Positions 1-13,600 of a stretch of 64,000 bases of DNA are shown here, in pieces. Positions within the stretch are counted from its first letter, which is position 1. Every line of letters begins with the position of its first letter. Under the pieces are notes generated by a model that was given only the letters and a program-made list of their open reading frames with translations, did not search any database and was not told the DNA's origin. This DNA comes from Ectocarpus siliculosus (lineage: Eukaryota > Sar > Phaeophyceae > Ectocarpales > Ectocarpaceae): the NCBI GenBank assembly GCA_000310025.1, contig FN649758.1, forward strand, positions 2,515,221 to 2,579,220, written 5' to 3'. Position numbers and translations under genes: made by a program.

Positions 1-2247
1 CCGATCCGCCAGACTAGTGCACATGATCCTTTGCTGGTGGTCCGGTGGTTGTGTGTGTTGTGTGTAGTGTGCTTGGTACGCCGTGGTATTGTTGACAAAT
101 GTAGGTGTATTTTGAAGAGGGTTAGTGACGTAAGCGACCAGTTTCAGGGGGTTGATTGGTTGTTTAGCACTGGATCTAATCTGTTCGGCAAACGACCTAG
201 ACATTGTTTGGCCTCAAAACCTAATCTCGATGTCTAACTGAAAATAGCTCCCGACGTTGGGTTGCGACACTTGAAGTGCTCGCGCGTGATCGTTACCGTC
301 GACTCGGAGAACGAGAAAATCTCCTTCCCTTTATGTCCTCCGCCATGTAACAGTTGTTAAATGCACCCAAAACATGAATGTTCATGCACATTACTTGGAG
401 GAAAACTGGGATGGATCGGACGTATGTGTTCCGAGGAGAAAAAAGAGGTCATCAACATGCAGGCACTCACGCATATTAACAATGGCAGACGTCGAATTGC
501 GATGGACCGTTATCCCGCGTGAAGGTGGCAGCACCCTCTCCTTGGCAGGCTACCTAGGCGCAATCCTGCGTCAAAGTTATCATTTACATTTGTAGATTTA
601 CCAAGCTTTCATTATTTGGCGAATAGGCACGTTTACGCGCAAATTGATCGAGATCGGAGCAATTTTGGTCGCAAGTGCCTTCTGCATGCTCGTGTTTTGT
701 GAGGCGGCCGATCACCGACATACAAAAAATTGTGACCTCACCAATCAAACTCAATCTTCTGTAAAGCAGCGAAGCACAGCCGATAGTAATTTCTTGACCC
801 CCAGTGGTTCGACACCAAAAAATGCATGGTTCGGGCCTTCCGATTGAACGTGATCAGACATTTACATGTGTGTTTCTGTGAGATGGGGCTCTACTTTGAG
901 ATATGCACGTAGCACACCCTGGAGGATTCGGGAGCAATGGCAGCAAGAGCAAGGCAAGTTGCAAATCATAGAACAGAACGGTCTTCTAAGACAACATAGT
1001 GCGGAGGGTGACGTGTGAAGAATCAAGAAGTTTCTTGATGAAAAATTGAAGGATTAACGCACTGTTTCTCGCACGGCCTAACGGCCGGGAACTGGGCGAG
1101 AACGCGGCTGCTGTGGAACGGCGAGAAGACGCTGAAGAGGAATCGACCGCCAGAACCAACGCCAAATTGACCGAATGTGAAGAATTTACCCGCAAAAACA
1201 TGTGGTACACGAGCACTGCTTCTCGCCGCGAGGTCATCCCGTCGAGTCCGTCGGCCAAAGGACTGCGCCACGTGTACACTACCAATCATGCTCTACTGCG
1301 GGCGGGGCTCCTCCTTGGCTGCTTTCTCTTGATCTCTCCCGCACAGTCTTCAAGTTTGGACTTGTGTCAATCAATCTTTTAAGCATCGCATAGCTTCGCA
1401 TACAGACTACACTGGAAAGTTCTTGAATCGTCACCCGCGGCTCATGAACCCTCCCTATCTCGTTCGTATATGGCTGACTGTCAACTGGGCGCGCGCGCCC
1501 GATGGGTTCATCTCCTGTTAGCGTTCCCTGGGTGTATTGAACGTTTGTGCTTTTACTGGGGCCTACAGGAGAATTCAGAATTGAAACCGGCATTTTCGCC
1601 TAAAAGCACATTTCTGCTGCTGACTTGCAGTTTTATCTATAAATTGGTCAGCACATCGTGCAAAGAACGTCTCGACTGCCTGTAATGCTTATCAATCCCA
1701 CACACAAGCGGAAAAGCTGTTGCTTCTACATGGGGGACAGTCGAAGGAACGAGGACAGGTCCCTCGCTATTCACTGCTGAAGCATGATAAACGTACGATC
1801 GTCCTTCTTTCAGGCGCGAAACAGACGCTCAGCGGGCTTGATGCCTCGCTCGCCCTCCATGTATGTACATAGATGGGAGCACACGATCCTCAAAAAGCCA
1901 GGGTTGGGAAAAACAGCGGACGGCCGGGGTTGTCGAAAACAAAAAAATGACGACACAGTGAACGACGATTCGCTAGGTAGGTCTCAAAGGACATTTGGGC
2001 ACCACATGGTCCACTCCCAACATCTATCCCCACAAATATTTTACATGCAAAGTCGACGCCACACCAACCGGCAGATAAAAACCCGTTTAAACGGATTATT
2101 AACCTATCCGCTCCGCTAACATCTCCAGCGCTCCGTCATTGGAGGTAGACACTAGCAGTGCGCCTCGGCACCACCCAACACCTTAGGTCCCGAAAGAGTT
2201 AGGTATCTTGGGAGCATTCGGCTTCCATCCTCACAAATTCCCTTGCG
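1..2247. other. 3' flank of the giant gene, no gene recognised
   Basis: No open frame here shows a recognisable domain or the exon-phase pattern seen elsewhere. Short frames exist on both strands (the longest is about 110 codons at 1784-2119 on the plus strand) but their composition looks non-coding. The polyadenylation region of the minus-strand gene should lie just below 2248, but I see no clear signal. Confidence 0.5.
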
Positions 2248-4682
2248 TCACATGCCCATGAACAGGCAAGACTCCAGTTTCCTGTCCAGGAAGAGATCCC
2301 ACCCTCCAGCGGCCGACTTCTTAAGGAGTAGACGTTTGGTCAAGAGGAAGATTGTTCCAAGTAGCCGACCGTCTTCCAGCAAATGCACTTTGTCGTCTAC
2401 CTGAGGTCATTCATTACAGGAGTGTGTAGCACGACGACGGTCACCATGTGTTCCCAACATATTCGTTGATACCTAACATTTTAATCGATTTCAGGCAATG
2501 AAACGCACTTTATCTCACTCGCTATCCCTTTATGACATTGCAACTTGTTCTTGCCATGCGTCCACATTGACCATAGGAACTGACCATAAGAACGATTGGA
2601 TGTGAGGTACCCTGCTCAACACCTTTCAGAGCTGCATCAACGTTAGCACTTGCCTGATGAAGAAGGTGCTGTGATGAGACATGCAACGTGGCCGTGGCGG
2701 AAGTCTCTTGATTGTAAATCTCGAAAACCAGGCCCTCTTTACCAGGTCGTCCCCTCTCTTTCGTGTACACGCTAAGTAGTACCTTCAGACCTCCAAGAGA
2801 AATTCCCTGACAAGAACAACACAACGAAACGTTGAGTATGAGTAGTCAGGTCAAGCAAAACAATGCAGAGGTTCTCGGGGGGGGTACCGACACTCGTCTT
2901 GACCATCCTTACAACGGGTAGGTGTCCATACGTCTACCGGCAACGAAAGATACTCTTGTCAGATTACCTGACACGTGGTTGCGAACAGCCTTATCCCCTG
3001 CGAAAATGACGTTAAACATCATTTTCACGCTCAAACACCGGTCTCTATTTATCAATACCAACGAAGATGGATACCCCCCCCCAAAAAAGTGAACTGAATG
3101 AAAGCTGAATGTCAAAGGCTCAAGCAAGTGCTTTGACATTTCTTGGCAGGCCGACCAAAAGTTGTTCGTGTTACTTATGAAGCAGGTGACACACTAGACA
3201 GTCGGGCTCAAGTTTGCATAAGTTCGCATCGCAACAACTGAAGGTAAAAAACCAAAGTACCGCCGTTCCTAACAGAACGTTGTCTAGGGGGTGATTCTTC
3301 CGTGCTTTTGGTGCAACCACGTCACAACAGGGGTTTACCCGTAGTTTAGTCTTCATGACAGCACGCGTGTGAACCACAAAGTCCAAAAAACACAGCTACG
3401 AAACGCTTACCTAGTTGTTTGCATTACTGGACTCGAGGACCGAAGCTACACCACGGACCGGAGCGGGTACCGAGACGAGAGACAATACACTAAAAATATA
3501 TGTACTACCTAGGAGAAACATTTCGCAGGCAATCACCTTGGATGTGATCAGATCACCATCTGTATCCGCCGGAACAAAGATGAGCGGCTGCCCCCGGGGT
3601 CTTTGGGAAGGAGGGCAGTCAGACGTATCCAGCTCACTGTATGCCACCAACCACGGCTTTTGGGCCTTAAACAAAAACTGATGAGCAAGTTTCAATGCGA
3701 GGGAGTACGAGTCAGCGTTGGGCGAGAGCTTCGGCTGGTTATCATATATCATGGTCTTTAATCGTCCGTACAATTTCCGCGAGAAAAGGATGTAATCTGA
3801 GAGCTACGTGTGCTACCGCCGATGGAGTGAAACACTCATACAAACATATACGGGCCTGGAACAAACATTTGACCGCCAAGATTGTACGCTTCGCGCCAAA
3901 CGTCATTGTTGTGAGCGTGAGGCTTATTCAGGGCCTACATCCGTATTGTTGATAGCACTACTCAGCTTGGTCGAACACCGCTCGCACTAACAACTTTGTC
4001 CTGCTCAAACTGAGATCTGCGGGCAATGGTCGGGGAGTGACTGAAACGCAAAGGAGCAGTGATCTACCATCACGTACCTCTGCTTGTAAGCCTTTTGATG
4101 AAGGTGGTAGCGATACGCATAGAAATCGTGCAGTTCGCCTTATCGCCGAGGATCGAGCTTCACCTTTGGGGATTTGGAATATACTCCGACCTTCAAGAGC
4201 ACGGGATTCAGGGAGAGGTGAAGTCTCTTGTTAAATCGCCAACCACACATACATTCCACAAGTGCGGGACATCCTTTATCAATTGGATTATGAGAAGCGC
4301 AATCGCTTTGCAATGTTTTTCTCTGGAAGCGAACAGACTATTTACAGGCTTATGTCCCACCTGGAACACTGAGTCACACCATCTTTACCAGATTCTCCCG
4401 TGCATGATACACGAGCGCACCCAACAATGTGGTCGCACAGAAAGCCTAGATTTGGAACGCATGGTTGGCAAACATGGAAACACACAAAGAAAAGAAGCAC
4501 ATACCAGTCATCATTTTCTGCATCGCGTAAGGCAGATCGATGTCGACGCTCTCGGTCAGCTTAGGGCAGTACAAGTTGAAGGTTAGCGACGGTCGCTCAT
4601 CGTCTTCGGCATCATCATCATCGGCCGTCACCGCTGGGACGGATGAGGGTGCATCAGTCTTCCCGAATACTGTGATAATCAC
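2248..4682 (-). CDS. C-terminal end of the giant gene
   Basis: Exons 4682-4505, 4190-4078, 3734-3537, 2997-2968, 2806-2654 and 2400-2248. The first continues a module (VIITVFGKTDAP, an acidic Asp/Glu run, then SLTFNLYCPKLTE). The 30-nt exon 2997-2968 (GIRLFATTCQ) and exon 2806-2654 (LGGLKVLLSVYTKE ... LVFEIYNQETSA ... SSQHLLHQ) form the last module. Exon 2806-2654 appears to end at a GC donor (CAG|GCAAGT), as other module exons end in the same place after Gln. The final exon reads LLLKKSAAGGWDLFLDRKLE and stops at 2250-2248, which I take as the protein's C-terminus. A GTGACG donor overlapping the stop cannot be fully excluded. Confidence 0.72.
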
Positions 4683-7600
4683 CTGTCAGGTGGGCATGCA
4701 TGCAATTTGAATATGTTTCCGATGCAGAAACGAAAAGATAGAAGTAACACCCTATGACAAACAAGGTCTGCGAGGAACAGGTGATTCAACATGTGGACCT
4801 GGGCTCAAGGGGGCTCACGAAATGCAGGGCTGACAACACTGCCACCACCCCCCCACCCACCCACCCGTTTTTATTGGGTGCTACATCCAGTTTGGTCAAG
4901 GGTTTATTATTCTATTACTCTTAAACTAACGACTTAGAATATTGTATAGACTTTAATCAGTATTGCAAAATAAAACCCGTCTAGCAAGAGCTGAACAGGA
5001 TTTCATTCGTGACCATACGAAATATGCATATGTAGGATTACAACTTTGTTACTCTTCGCAGTCGCTTCTCTCCGCTGGGACAGCGCTTTTTCTCACACTT
5101 TCTTCTGCATGGCACGGAGAGGACCCGTCGGTACATTACCCGTTACGTGTGAGGCTCGCGAGACACCAGTTGTGCGCGTTAGGGCCGCCTAAAGTCGCTG
5201 GGACTGGCTCTTTTTTCAGGGGTTGGGAATCCGAACCAAGAAAGCCTTCTCAAACGGCACGAAAGCTGAAAACAGAACTTTTTTTTACCCCGCGCCACGC
5301 GCCACGCGCCACACGCCACGCGCCCACGCGCCACGCGCCCACGCGCCCACACACCTGCTGCTGTGATTGTTGTGCACACAACCACCACACGGCAACTGGC
5401 GCATGCGTACCCACAGCGGGGATCAAGACTCTTGATGCCCTCGGGAACACACCACGCGACACAGAATATTCCTCTCCCACACCTCTGGCAGTAGCAAATT
5501 TGTACTTCGATTTGCATTTCAATTCCGAAAAATCGAAAAAGTCAAACATAGAAATTTGGTGCGGTAGCAGTCTACATCTATCTGTGACTGTTCTTGGGCA
5601 CGTTCAGCGTCTCTTTGATCCGTTGTTGTTGATGTATGCGTGAAACGTCCCACAGACCATGGGAAACACGATCACACCAGAAGAGAAAGTGATCAAACGC
5701 AGCGGATTACAGCAGTAGGACCTGCAGCAAACCGCTAGCCAAAACCACTCACTCGCGCACAAGGGAAAGTCACGGCGGGAGAAAAAAAAATACCCCGCAC
5801 ATATGATGCGACTTCCAGCCAAATTATTAGAATGCAGGTTGCACGCAAGTCGGCACTTCTGGACGTTATGACGACCAACCATGCGATCGCGATGGCATTG
5901 ATTGGCCATGTCTTGCGTCGCCCCCGGGAGGCAAATCACCTACCTCCCGCAGGGGAACCTTGTATAAATATATCGTTTGCAAGCACCCTACAACCACGGT
6001 ATTCTACCACCATCCAGTTTGCCGTGCTTCCAGTATTTCATTCCTTGAACCCCCGCTGGTTCTTGTCACATCTTGAGGGCCTCTATTGACCCCTCTTTAT
6101 TTACCCTGTCTAATAAGCCAGTTGTTATGGAAAGAATCCCGATATTACGCCTTTTACATCCAAACCCCCATGAGGCCGCAACAGATCTGCGTACTTCGTC
6201 GGAAAAGCTCACAAAAGCGCTTTGGCACTCAGTACTCGCCTCACAGAGACCCGTTTGCATTCAAACCTTCGAGACCGCGTAGAGCATTGCTGTGAGCCTC
6301 TTCGAGCCAAGTTTGGGGAGCTGCGGTGCAGTGTGTGTTCACCATGCTTGGTAAAATAGGAATTCCAATTTGAATTGCTGGACGATCCTGGTGGGAATTC
6401 CTCATGAATTCCCAACTGTAATTGGTTGGAATTCCAAATTGGGAATCGTGAATTTGCTTTCATATCATCGCACACTACGCACACTGCACTCTAGCTGCCC
6501 AAACTTGGCTCCGAGAAGCTCACAGTAGTGGAGTGGGTGTACAGCCTTATCGGTTAGATGGCAAACAGGGCTCTGTGAGGCGAGGACGAACTGACAAAGC
6601 GCTTTGGTGCTCTCTGCTTGCTGCCCAGTACGCAGACCTCCTACTTTTATGGGGTGGTGGAGCATTATCTGCCGATCCCCCGGATTCCCATCTTGGAAAA
6701 ATTTCCACTCCAACTGGCCTAAGACCCTTCTTTATGGAAACATAATCTTGCAATTATATCTTGGCATTTTGACCCAAAATTTGCTCACAATATATCTCCG
6801 CGAAGATTTGCAGTATCGCGATTTATGGGGGAAATATCTTGAATGTTGAAAAAGCGGCGTGTTGTTCCTCTCTTCTGCTTGAAGTTGAAAAAGGCACAAC
6901 GGCCACTTGGTCCACAGAAAATGCCAAGGTGTGGCGAAAAGTGAGCATGACGCAGTTGTAGAAGGGGCATCCCTCCCCCAGCTGTATTGCCTCAACACTG
7001 TGGGTGGATACTAGCGATGGGCGCCTACCTGGGGTGCAAAATTGAATTCGTTGCCCACGAGCTCATGTCAAGCGGAGAAACAAAACTGTTCCATTGCTGT
7101 CCAACTGACAAGAAAGTGCATCGACCCGAAGCCGATGACACCCATGCACGTATCTCACGATGTAGCAGGCGTACCGAGGTCAAACCTCCGGCGCTGTCAT
7201 CTGCACTCACGGATTGGCTCGGGTGCAAACGGGTCGGGTGTGGGGTGATTCGATGAAGAGATAGAAGCGTCGCACACGACAGAGCAGTGTTGGCAACACG
7301 TTCCTCCTCCTCTATTTTTCTACTTCAAAATAAAATACTCTTTGAACGGTCCCTCCACAGACTGGTGATGACGCACGTGGAACGAGCCAGGGCAAAAATA
7401 CGCATTTTTTTCGCGCGCCTTGGTTGTTTTCGTTCGCTGTCGGCGCCCGTGGCGCCGACATAGTGACGCCAGGGTGCGTTAGAGACCCTTGCGAGTGTGC
7501 CACGTGCAGATTTCATGGCGTTATGGACGATTAGGTTGACTGACCTTCGGTGATCGCGCCGCACTGAGGCAAGATTTGTTACGCCGCCTCAAGATTTGTC

Positions 7601-10600
7601 GGAAGGCGGAAGGCTCGTTTCGACAGATCTTGGGTCAAGATTTGTTCGAAAGGGAAGATTTCGGGCCTCGAGAAATCTTGGCCAAGATATATCGGAAGAT
7701 TTCGCTCCCATAAATCGTGAAACTGGCAGATCTTGGCCAAGATCAAGATTTATCGACAAGATTTTGTTCCCATAAATCGGGGTCTAATAATATAAGGGGT
7801 TTGGTGGCTCGGCCTCCCCCCTCACATCGTAGGGAGGCCGCACCTGGGGGATCAGCTGAGGGCATATGGCTCTCCGTTCCATAAACAACGTCCTCTTCGA
7901 GCTGTGCGTGTAGTATGGGTTAACTAATATGAATACACCGAAAGGCTGGCTGCCTTTTGATGCAAACAACACGCATTGCGGACATGAACAAGGGTGTCAA
8001 CACACATTCCCACCTCGAAATCCGTTACCCGAGTGGAAAACACTTCCAGCTTTGAAAGGCCCTTCCGCTTCGCGAACTTCAGAACCTTATCCCTTCGAGG
8101 TCTGGTCGTTTCTCCAGGTTGAACCTCATCCACAATCGCCAGGTTCTCACCGGACCATGGCACCACGAGGGTTGGAGAACCGTCGTGGGCGACCTGCAAG
8201 GATAGGTAAACAAGCAAGTTTTCACCGGCCGAGTTCGTTGCATCGTTGTGTATCATCACACTTGCTATTATCCATCCAGACGAACACATTGTCGGCATTT
8301 TCCTCATCATGTACTTTGATATGGTCATACGTGTAACATTATGGCTCACGAGCACCATCTATCTGCCTACACGGGTCGCCGGAAGGCACGGATGGAGGCA
8401 GTAGAGTGAGGTCTAACAACTTTTGTAAGTGCTCACCTTGAGGCGGAGGGCCCGTGCGATGATGCCGGCCAAAACCTCGCGTTTATCTCTGGCCATCCAG
8501 GGTGAATGCTGTCCGCCACCGAGCTCAAGAACGGCATCAGGCTGTGCCACAGCAACAAGCTGCAACCCAAGCGCGGTTCACAGAGTGGGAAACCATAAAT
8601 ATCACCATTCACGTAAAGCGCACTATGCTGCCACTACTTCATCCAGCACAAGTTTCGAGCTGACTTACACCGCACCAACCCTTGCTAGCATCACCTGAAG
8701 CTGTGTCTTGGGGTCATACGCGATAAATCGGAGAGATGGTGTTGCATCAGCACTTTTTTCTGGGGGTAATTCGTATCCCGTCATCTGGAACAGTGTGCTG
8801 CTGATGTTTACAGCACAGCGGAACACCTGTCGTCATTGGGCAGACAAGAATAGACGTCTGGATGAGGCAGGCCAATGGTGTAAACTAAACGGGTGCGTCT
8901 TTGAGGCGGGTGAGAATTTCGTTCTGTGGCCAACAAAGTGTACGATCGTTGTTGTGGGCGACGACAATCACATTAAATACATTGGTCTACGTTGTGGTTC
9001 ACCGTCGGGCTGGGTAATTGATCAGTACACACATCATAGGGAAGAGCGATCTTCCCCCTCTCGTTGTATGGATGGATATCCAGCGCCAAGGCAACGGGCG
9101 CATTGTAACCTCCACGTTCGTATGATAAAGAATCGTACGCCTGTTGCGTGCTTTACTGTACAAACAACAAATATTCAAAGAACCAATGCGGAAGAAGCTC
9201 TTGCCTACACGGAGTAAAGACGGTGTTCAAACACCAGTCTCTCGGGGAACAAGACGAGAGAGAATATTTAGTTGCTATGGCTTGCGTAAACCTGTTCAAA
9301 CCAAAACTTCGTGATAAACCGCCATGCGCATCGTGTGCGATCTCTGACCTTTTTTCCACGTCGGTCGGCGCCATCGATGAGCCGATTGGCGTTGGCCTGA
9401 GCATCTTTCTCCCCGGAAAGGTGGACGGGTGTTTGCTTGAAGGAATTGTACAGTCTGCTTCGCTTCAGTACTACCGTGAAGTCCCTGCCATTCTCAACAT
9501 ACCCATCGCAGTCACCATTCCATTTCCCGACCACGATCATGGCGCGTTCGTGAAATATGAAATTAAACAGAGCTTCAGCCGTTCCGTCGCCCTCTGGTTG
9601 ACGCCTCCACTCGTGTGCGAGCGATTGGTTCAGCGCTCCAACAACCTACGTACAACAAGCGGATCATGCTTGTGGTAAGGCGTTGTGGCAAATTGGAAAC
9701 CTGGCGGTTTTCTTGGTTTGGCGCCCCTAAGGCAAGCAAGGAATCCCTTCCCCTGGACCGGCACAAGTTGCTACATCTTCACACACTCAAACCCTCTTTT
9801 GTGTATGCATATGCCAAATCATTTGGCGCAATGAAAGCTTCAATCAGTTAGACGGGGACACTGGAAAAAAAACTACTGTTAACAAAACAGACACAAGGTG
9901 GAGGTAGGTGTGGAACCTACACAATAGTTGAGAGAGAACGTTGTCGGCGGTTCCTCCGCTACAGGTGAGTAACTCAATACCAGGGGGCACTGGAGCAACC
10001 TTGTTAGGTATCAAGACTTTTGGCACCACGCCTGGTCAGAAGGAAACACAATGCATCTGCACGGCACGTGGGTTTTCTCAATGGACTAAAATAAAATTTT
10101 TGTACCGGTATTGGGTACTGGGACGCCAGTTCGAGCGCACCAGCACGAAATCTGACATTTTCCGACAAAAATGCCGGCCTGAACCCGACCAGTTCTTACG
10201 ACGCTATCAAAACGCATTTCGTGTCGAAAGCGAGGAGTCGGTCGACCAACAAAGCAAAAGTTTGCTGAGAAACCCTTGAAGTTCACGGGCATCCTCACGA
10301 GGCCATGGTATTGGCCAATCCCCGATGTTCAAATGTATGCTCACCCAACACCTTTCAAGGATAAGAATGTAGAATATTGTCACGAACTTCCAAGCGCCAT
10401 TCCTATTCCAAAATATCTTATTGAAGTATTCAAGGACGAAGCAGAACGTCCAACCAAATCTGCGTTGTTTGCACACTCTACGATACCTGGCGAAGATCTT
10501 CGAAACCTTTGATCGATACTTCCGCATACGCCCCAAGTTTCGAGTAGTACACCGCCGCACGCAGGCACGATTCATCGTCGACAGCAGAAGATGAGAAGAC

Positions 10601-13600
10601 GGTCACCACCGTATCACACACTGGTTGATGCTCTTCCCAGTCATTTTTTCGTATCGAAATTGCTCCGTGAAAGATGTTGCGTTCGCCACTTCGCGCCAAG
10701 CATATAGGTGCAGTCCCACCACTGACAGAACGAATAGGATCCACCTGAGGCTCATCCTGCGGTGAATATCAAAGTGATGACACCATGCGCATGTTGGTAG
10801 GTCATGGATCTGTTCGGACGCCACGGCGCAAGTTACAAGCTTTACATACTGGAGGTACTTATCAGGTCACGCAAATGAAAGTGTCGAAATACGAGCGCTT
10901 CTAAATATGCCAAACACAAGGTTGGACACTGGGTACATTGACTCGCTCCCTGGGTACAGGCCTTGTGTGACAGTCGTGCCCCCGTTGCCGCGGCGGTGAT
11001 GCTGTCAGATAACATGATTCCGTCTCTGAGCTCGGAGAGACCTGCGCTCGGGCTCCCGCCTTCATTTACAGGCTTCTGGAATTTGTCTCGTTTTCGCTTT
11101 CCTTTCTTACGTTTTGGTGATTCCCTGCAATGCAATCGTAACCGTAAGATGAGAATGCTGTCATCAACAACGCGAGATGTTCATGCGTTTTAGTCATGAA
11201 CCGTTAGTTGGCTTCCTTTTTCGCAATCTGAAGCCGACATCTGCCTTCGACAACCAAACATTGTCCTATGATCAACGCTATGCACAGCGTTTGACTGTTT
11301 TCCCACATCCTGCTCTTTCCCCGCTTGCTTTCGGTCATTAGGGTGCACTGTCATTTGCAGACGCGGTGAACATCCACGACCCTGACAAGTGGCGAAGTAA
11401 TTCAAACACAGCACAAGCAACACCTGCGACAAAACCATGTCACTCAACCGCTGATGTAACAACTGGCTCCGACATCACACCTGGGGGTGGAGTCAACTAT
11501 CCGGTTCTTGCCGGTTTGCCGCATGCGAGGAGACAAACGTCCATGTAGTAGAACGCACGGCTGATGACGCTGCTTGAGAAACCCCGCGACAAAACCGCAA
11601 CGCCCGACGGCGTACGATCCTGTCCTGGCTTGTGAGAAAGCGATCGCCATGGTACTCTGAGGGCGTCGTTGTTGCGCGATGATCGAATACTCCATTGCAC
11701 TGATTCTCGAGTCCCCATCGATAGAAAGAATAACGCTATTGGAGTCTGGAGCGAAACACAGATGGCGCGTGAGCTGACGCACAGCGGCTTCTCTGCTTCC
11801 AGGTCCAATTAGCATGCCGGTCATCGCACCACTTTGTCCAGAACATCGAGTAGTGGAGGTAGCCCTAGTCCTAGAGTCATCCGTCTGAGAGCCGTTCGGG
11901 CAGGCCGTGCATGGCTCAAGACCCAGCGCTGCAAGGTCCTCTTCAGTGAGTAGAATGCGGCACTGTTTCGAGGTGTCAGCTTGATACAAATCGAGTGCGA
12001 GAGATTGCCCAGCATCTGCCAGTTCTGCCCGCATTCGGAAGAGGCGGGCGTCAATCCGTCCCGCAGCTACCCGACAGGCAGTTGAAAAAATTGTCTTGTC
12101 CAGGAGCATTGTTCGTCTGGCTGGAAGTGGCTCTCCCGGTGCCTCCGCACCCTCCATGATGGTGGTCTCCGTTGTTCTCCGCAAGCTTAAACGCGGGCAT
12201 AGGTGCTTGATCCAATACTTACGATCGTCGCCGTTGCAACCAAAAAAAGCTCGTTCAGCCTTTGAAATCCCGATTCCATACGTCATGCTCGTCGCTGGAT
12301 CGTAAGCAGTCAAACGTAGCCCCCCCCCCCTGCCTAGCTCCCACACGGACACGACATGAGGAGCTCCAGATATGACGCAGACGGCCCGAAGCACGCGCCT
12401 ACCGGGCCCACCCTTGACCGCAAGGAAACAATGTAGCAGATCGGTCGCAAGGCATACCTGGTCAGCGATTGCTTGTTCGTGCTACATCATCATATGCGTA
12501 TCATATTCTATTCGGCACGCACCTTGCAGCGGATTTTAAGGACGAAACCTTGACTGGACGATGTCATCTTCTTGCCACCACATCCTGCACCCATGGTGAC
12601 AACAGCTGCTCGTGACGGCGATATGACGAGTCGATCAGTAACCGGAACAAGAAGGCGACCAGTGTCTTCGCTCGTGATCGCTTGCCGCTCTCCTGTCACG
12701 TCGCTGCTGTCTTGAAGCACCTTCTCTAGTAACCTTGCGTCCACTTTGAGCTGGATCCTTGCCGCATGGTCTGCAAGATAGAGGCAATACCGAAGCTCGC
12801 CTTTCGCCTCCTCGTACACGGTAACTTGGGCACGATATCCAGATATCAATCGAGTATCGCGAAGAAGACATCGGAGGCGCCGCTGACACACCAAGTGCGG
12901 CACACCCCAACACACCTGCTTGTCGTGTTTGGTCATTCGCCAACACCGCAATAAGATTACTCGACGGCTGTAACAAAAGTCGTGGAAGTCGTATTTGCTG
13001 GTGATGCCGTCATGTAGTTCACATATTTTTCTCCACTCAAAATTAACGTGTAGATCATATTGCTAGATACTGTCGTTAGGTTACGTAACTGACCGTATTT
13101 AACGGAGCGGCCTCGAAGCTGAGAAGGGTTGCGAGGCGCGTAAACATGTCTTGCCGATCGCAAGGCACGGTGCTCGGTCCGAACTCGGGTGGTTGATCCA
13201 AGGCAGGGGCCAGAAGATGGCTAACCTGCGACACAAGGATGAGGAACACGTGATCGAATAACATCCAGCATCAGGCAATTCGTGCGAGAATGCCTCGCTT
13301 CGCTCTACCGAAAGAATGTATGCGTGATGGACAAGAAAAACACTTCGATTGATAATTCACCGTATTCGCAGCGGCGTAACAATAGCTTTTGAAGTTCAGC
13401 ATGAGCATTTTAACGCCTTAGGTCCCGTTTGGGCATACTGCGCTACCTTACTCTGTTTAGGATTCGTCAGATATCTGCTTCTTAATTGCGAGCTAGTTTC
13501 GGAACACTTTTCCTAGGTCTATCACCTTGTACCTCTGTATCTTACACCCGGATCAACCTGTGACGGATCAACCTGTGACGACGAAGTCTTGTCTCCTATG

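Larger units (their letters stand above)
4683..8013 (-). other. 3.3-kb intron of the giant gene, filled with repeats
   Basis: The intron between exons 8193-8014 and 4682-4505. It contains a C-rich run near 4846-4870, a CGCGCCAC minisatellite near 5290-5350, a fold-back element (about 6.1-6.72 kb) and an AAGATTT-rich element (about 6.73-7.79 kb). No host coding sequence was recognised inside it. Confidence 0.6.

Noticed and set aside
986-1593. Overlapping frames of 88-104 codons on both strands
   Set aside because: Frames overlap on both strands with no domain and no link in phase to the giant gene, whose stop lies at 2248.
5179-5643. Plus frame of 226 codons and minus frames of about 100 codons
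   Set aside because: They run through the CGCGCCAC minisatellite, lie in a giant-gene intron and show no domain.
8708-10512. Plus-strand gene nested in the giant gene's intron
   Set aside because: The long plus frames shift between each other, lack domains and lie opposite equally open minus frames. I prefer minus-strand exons but treat the question as open.
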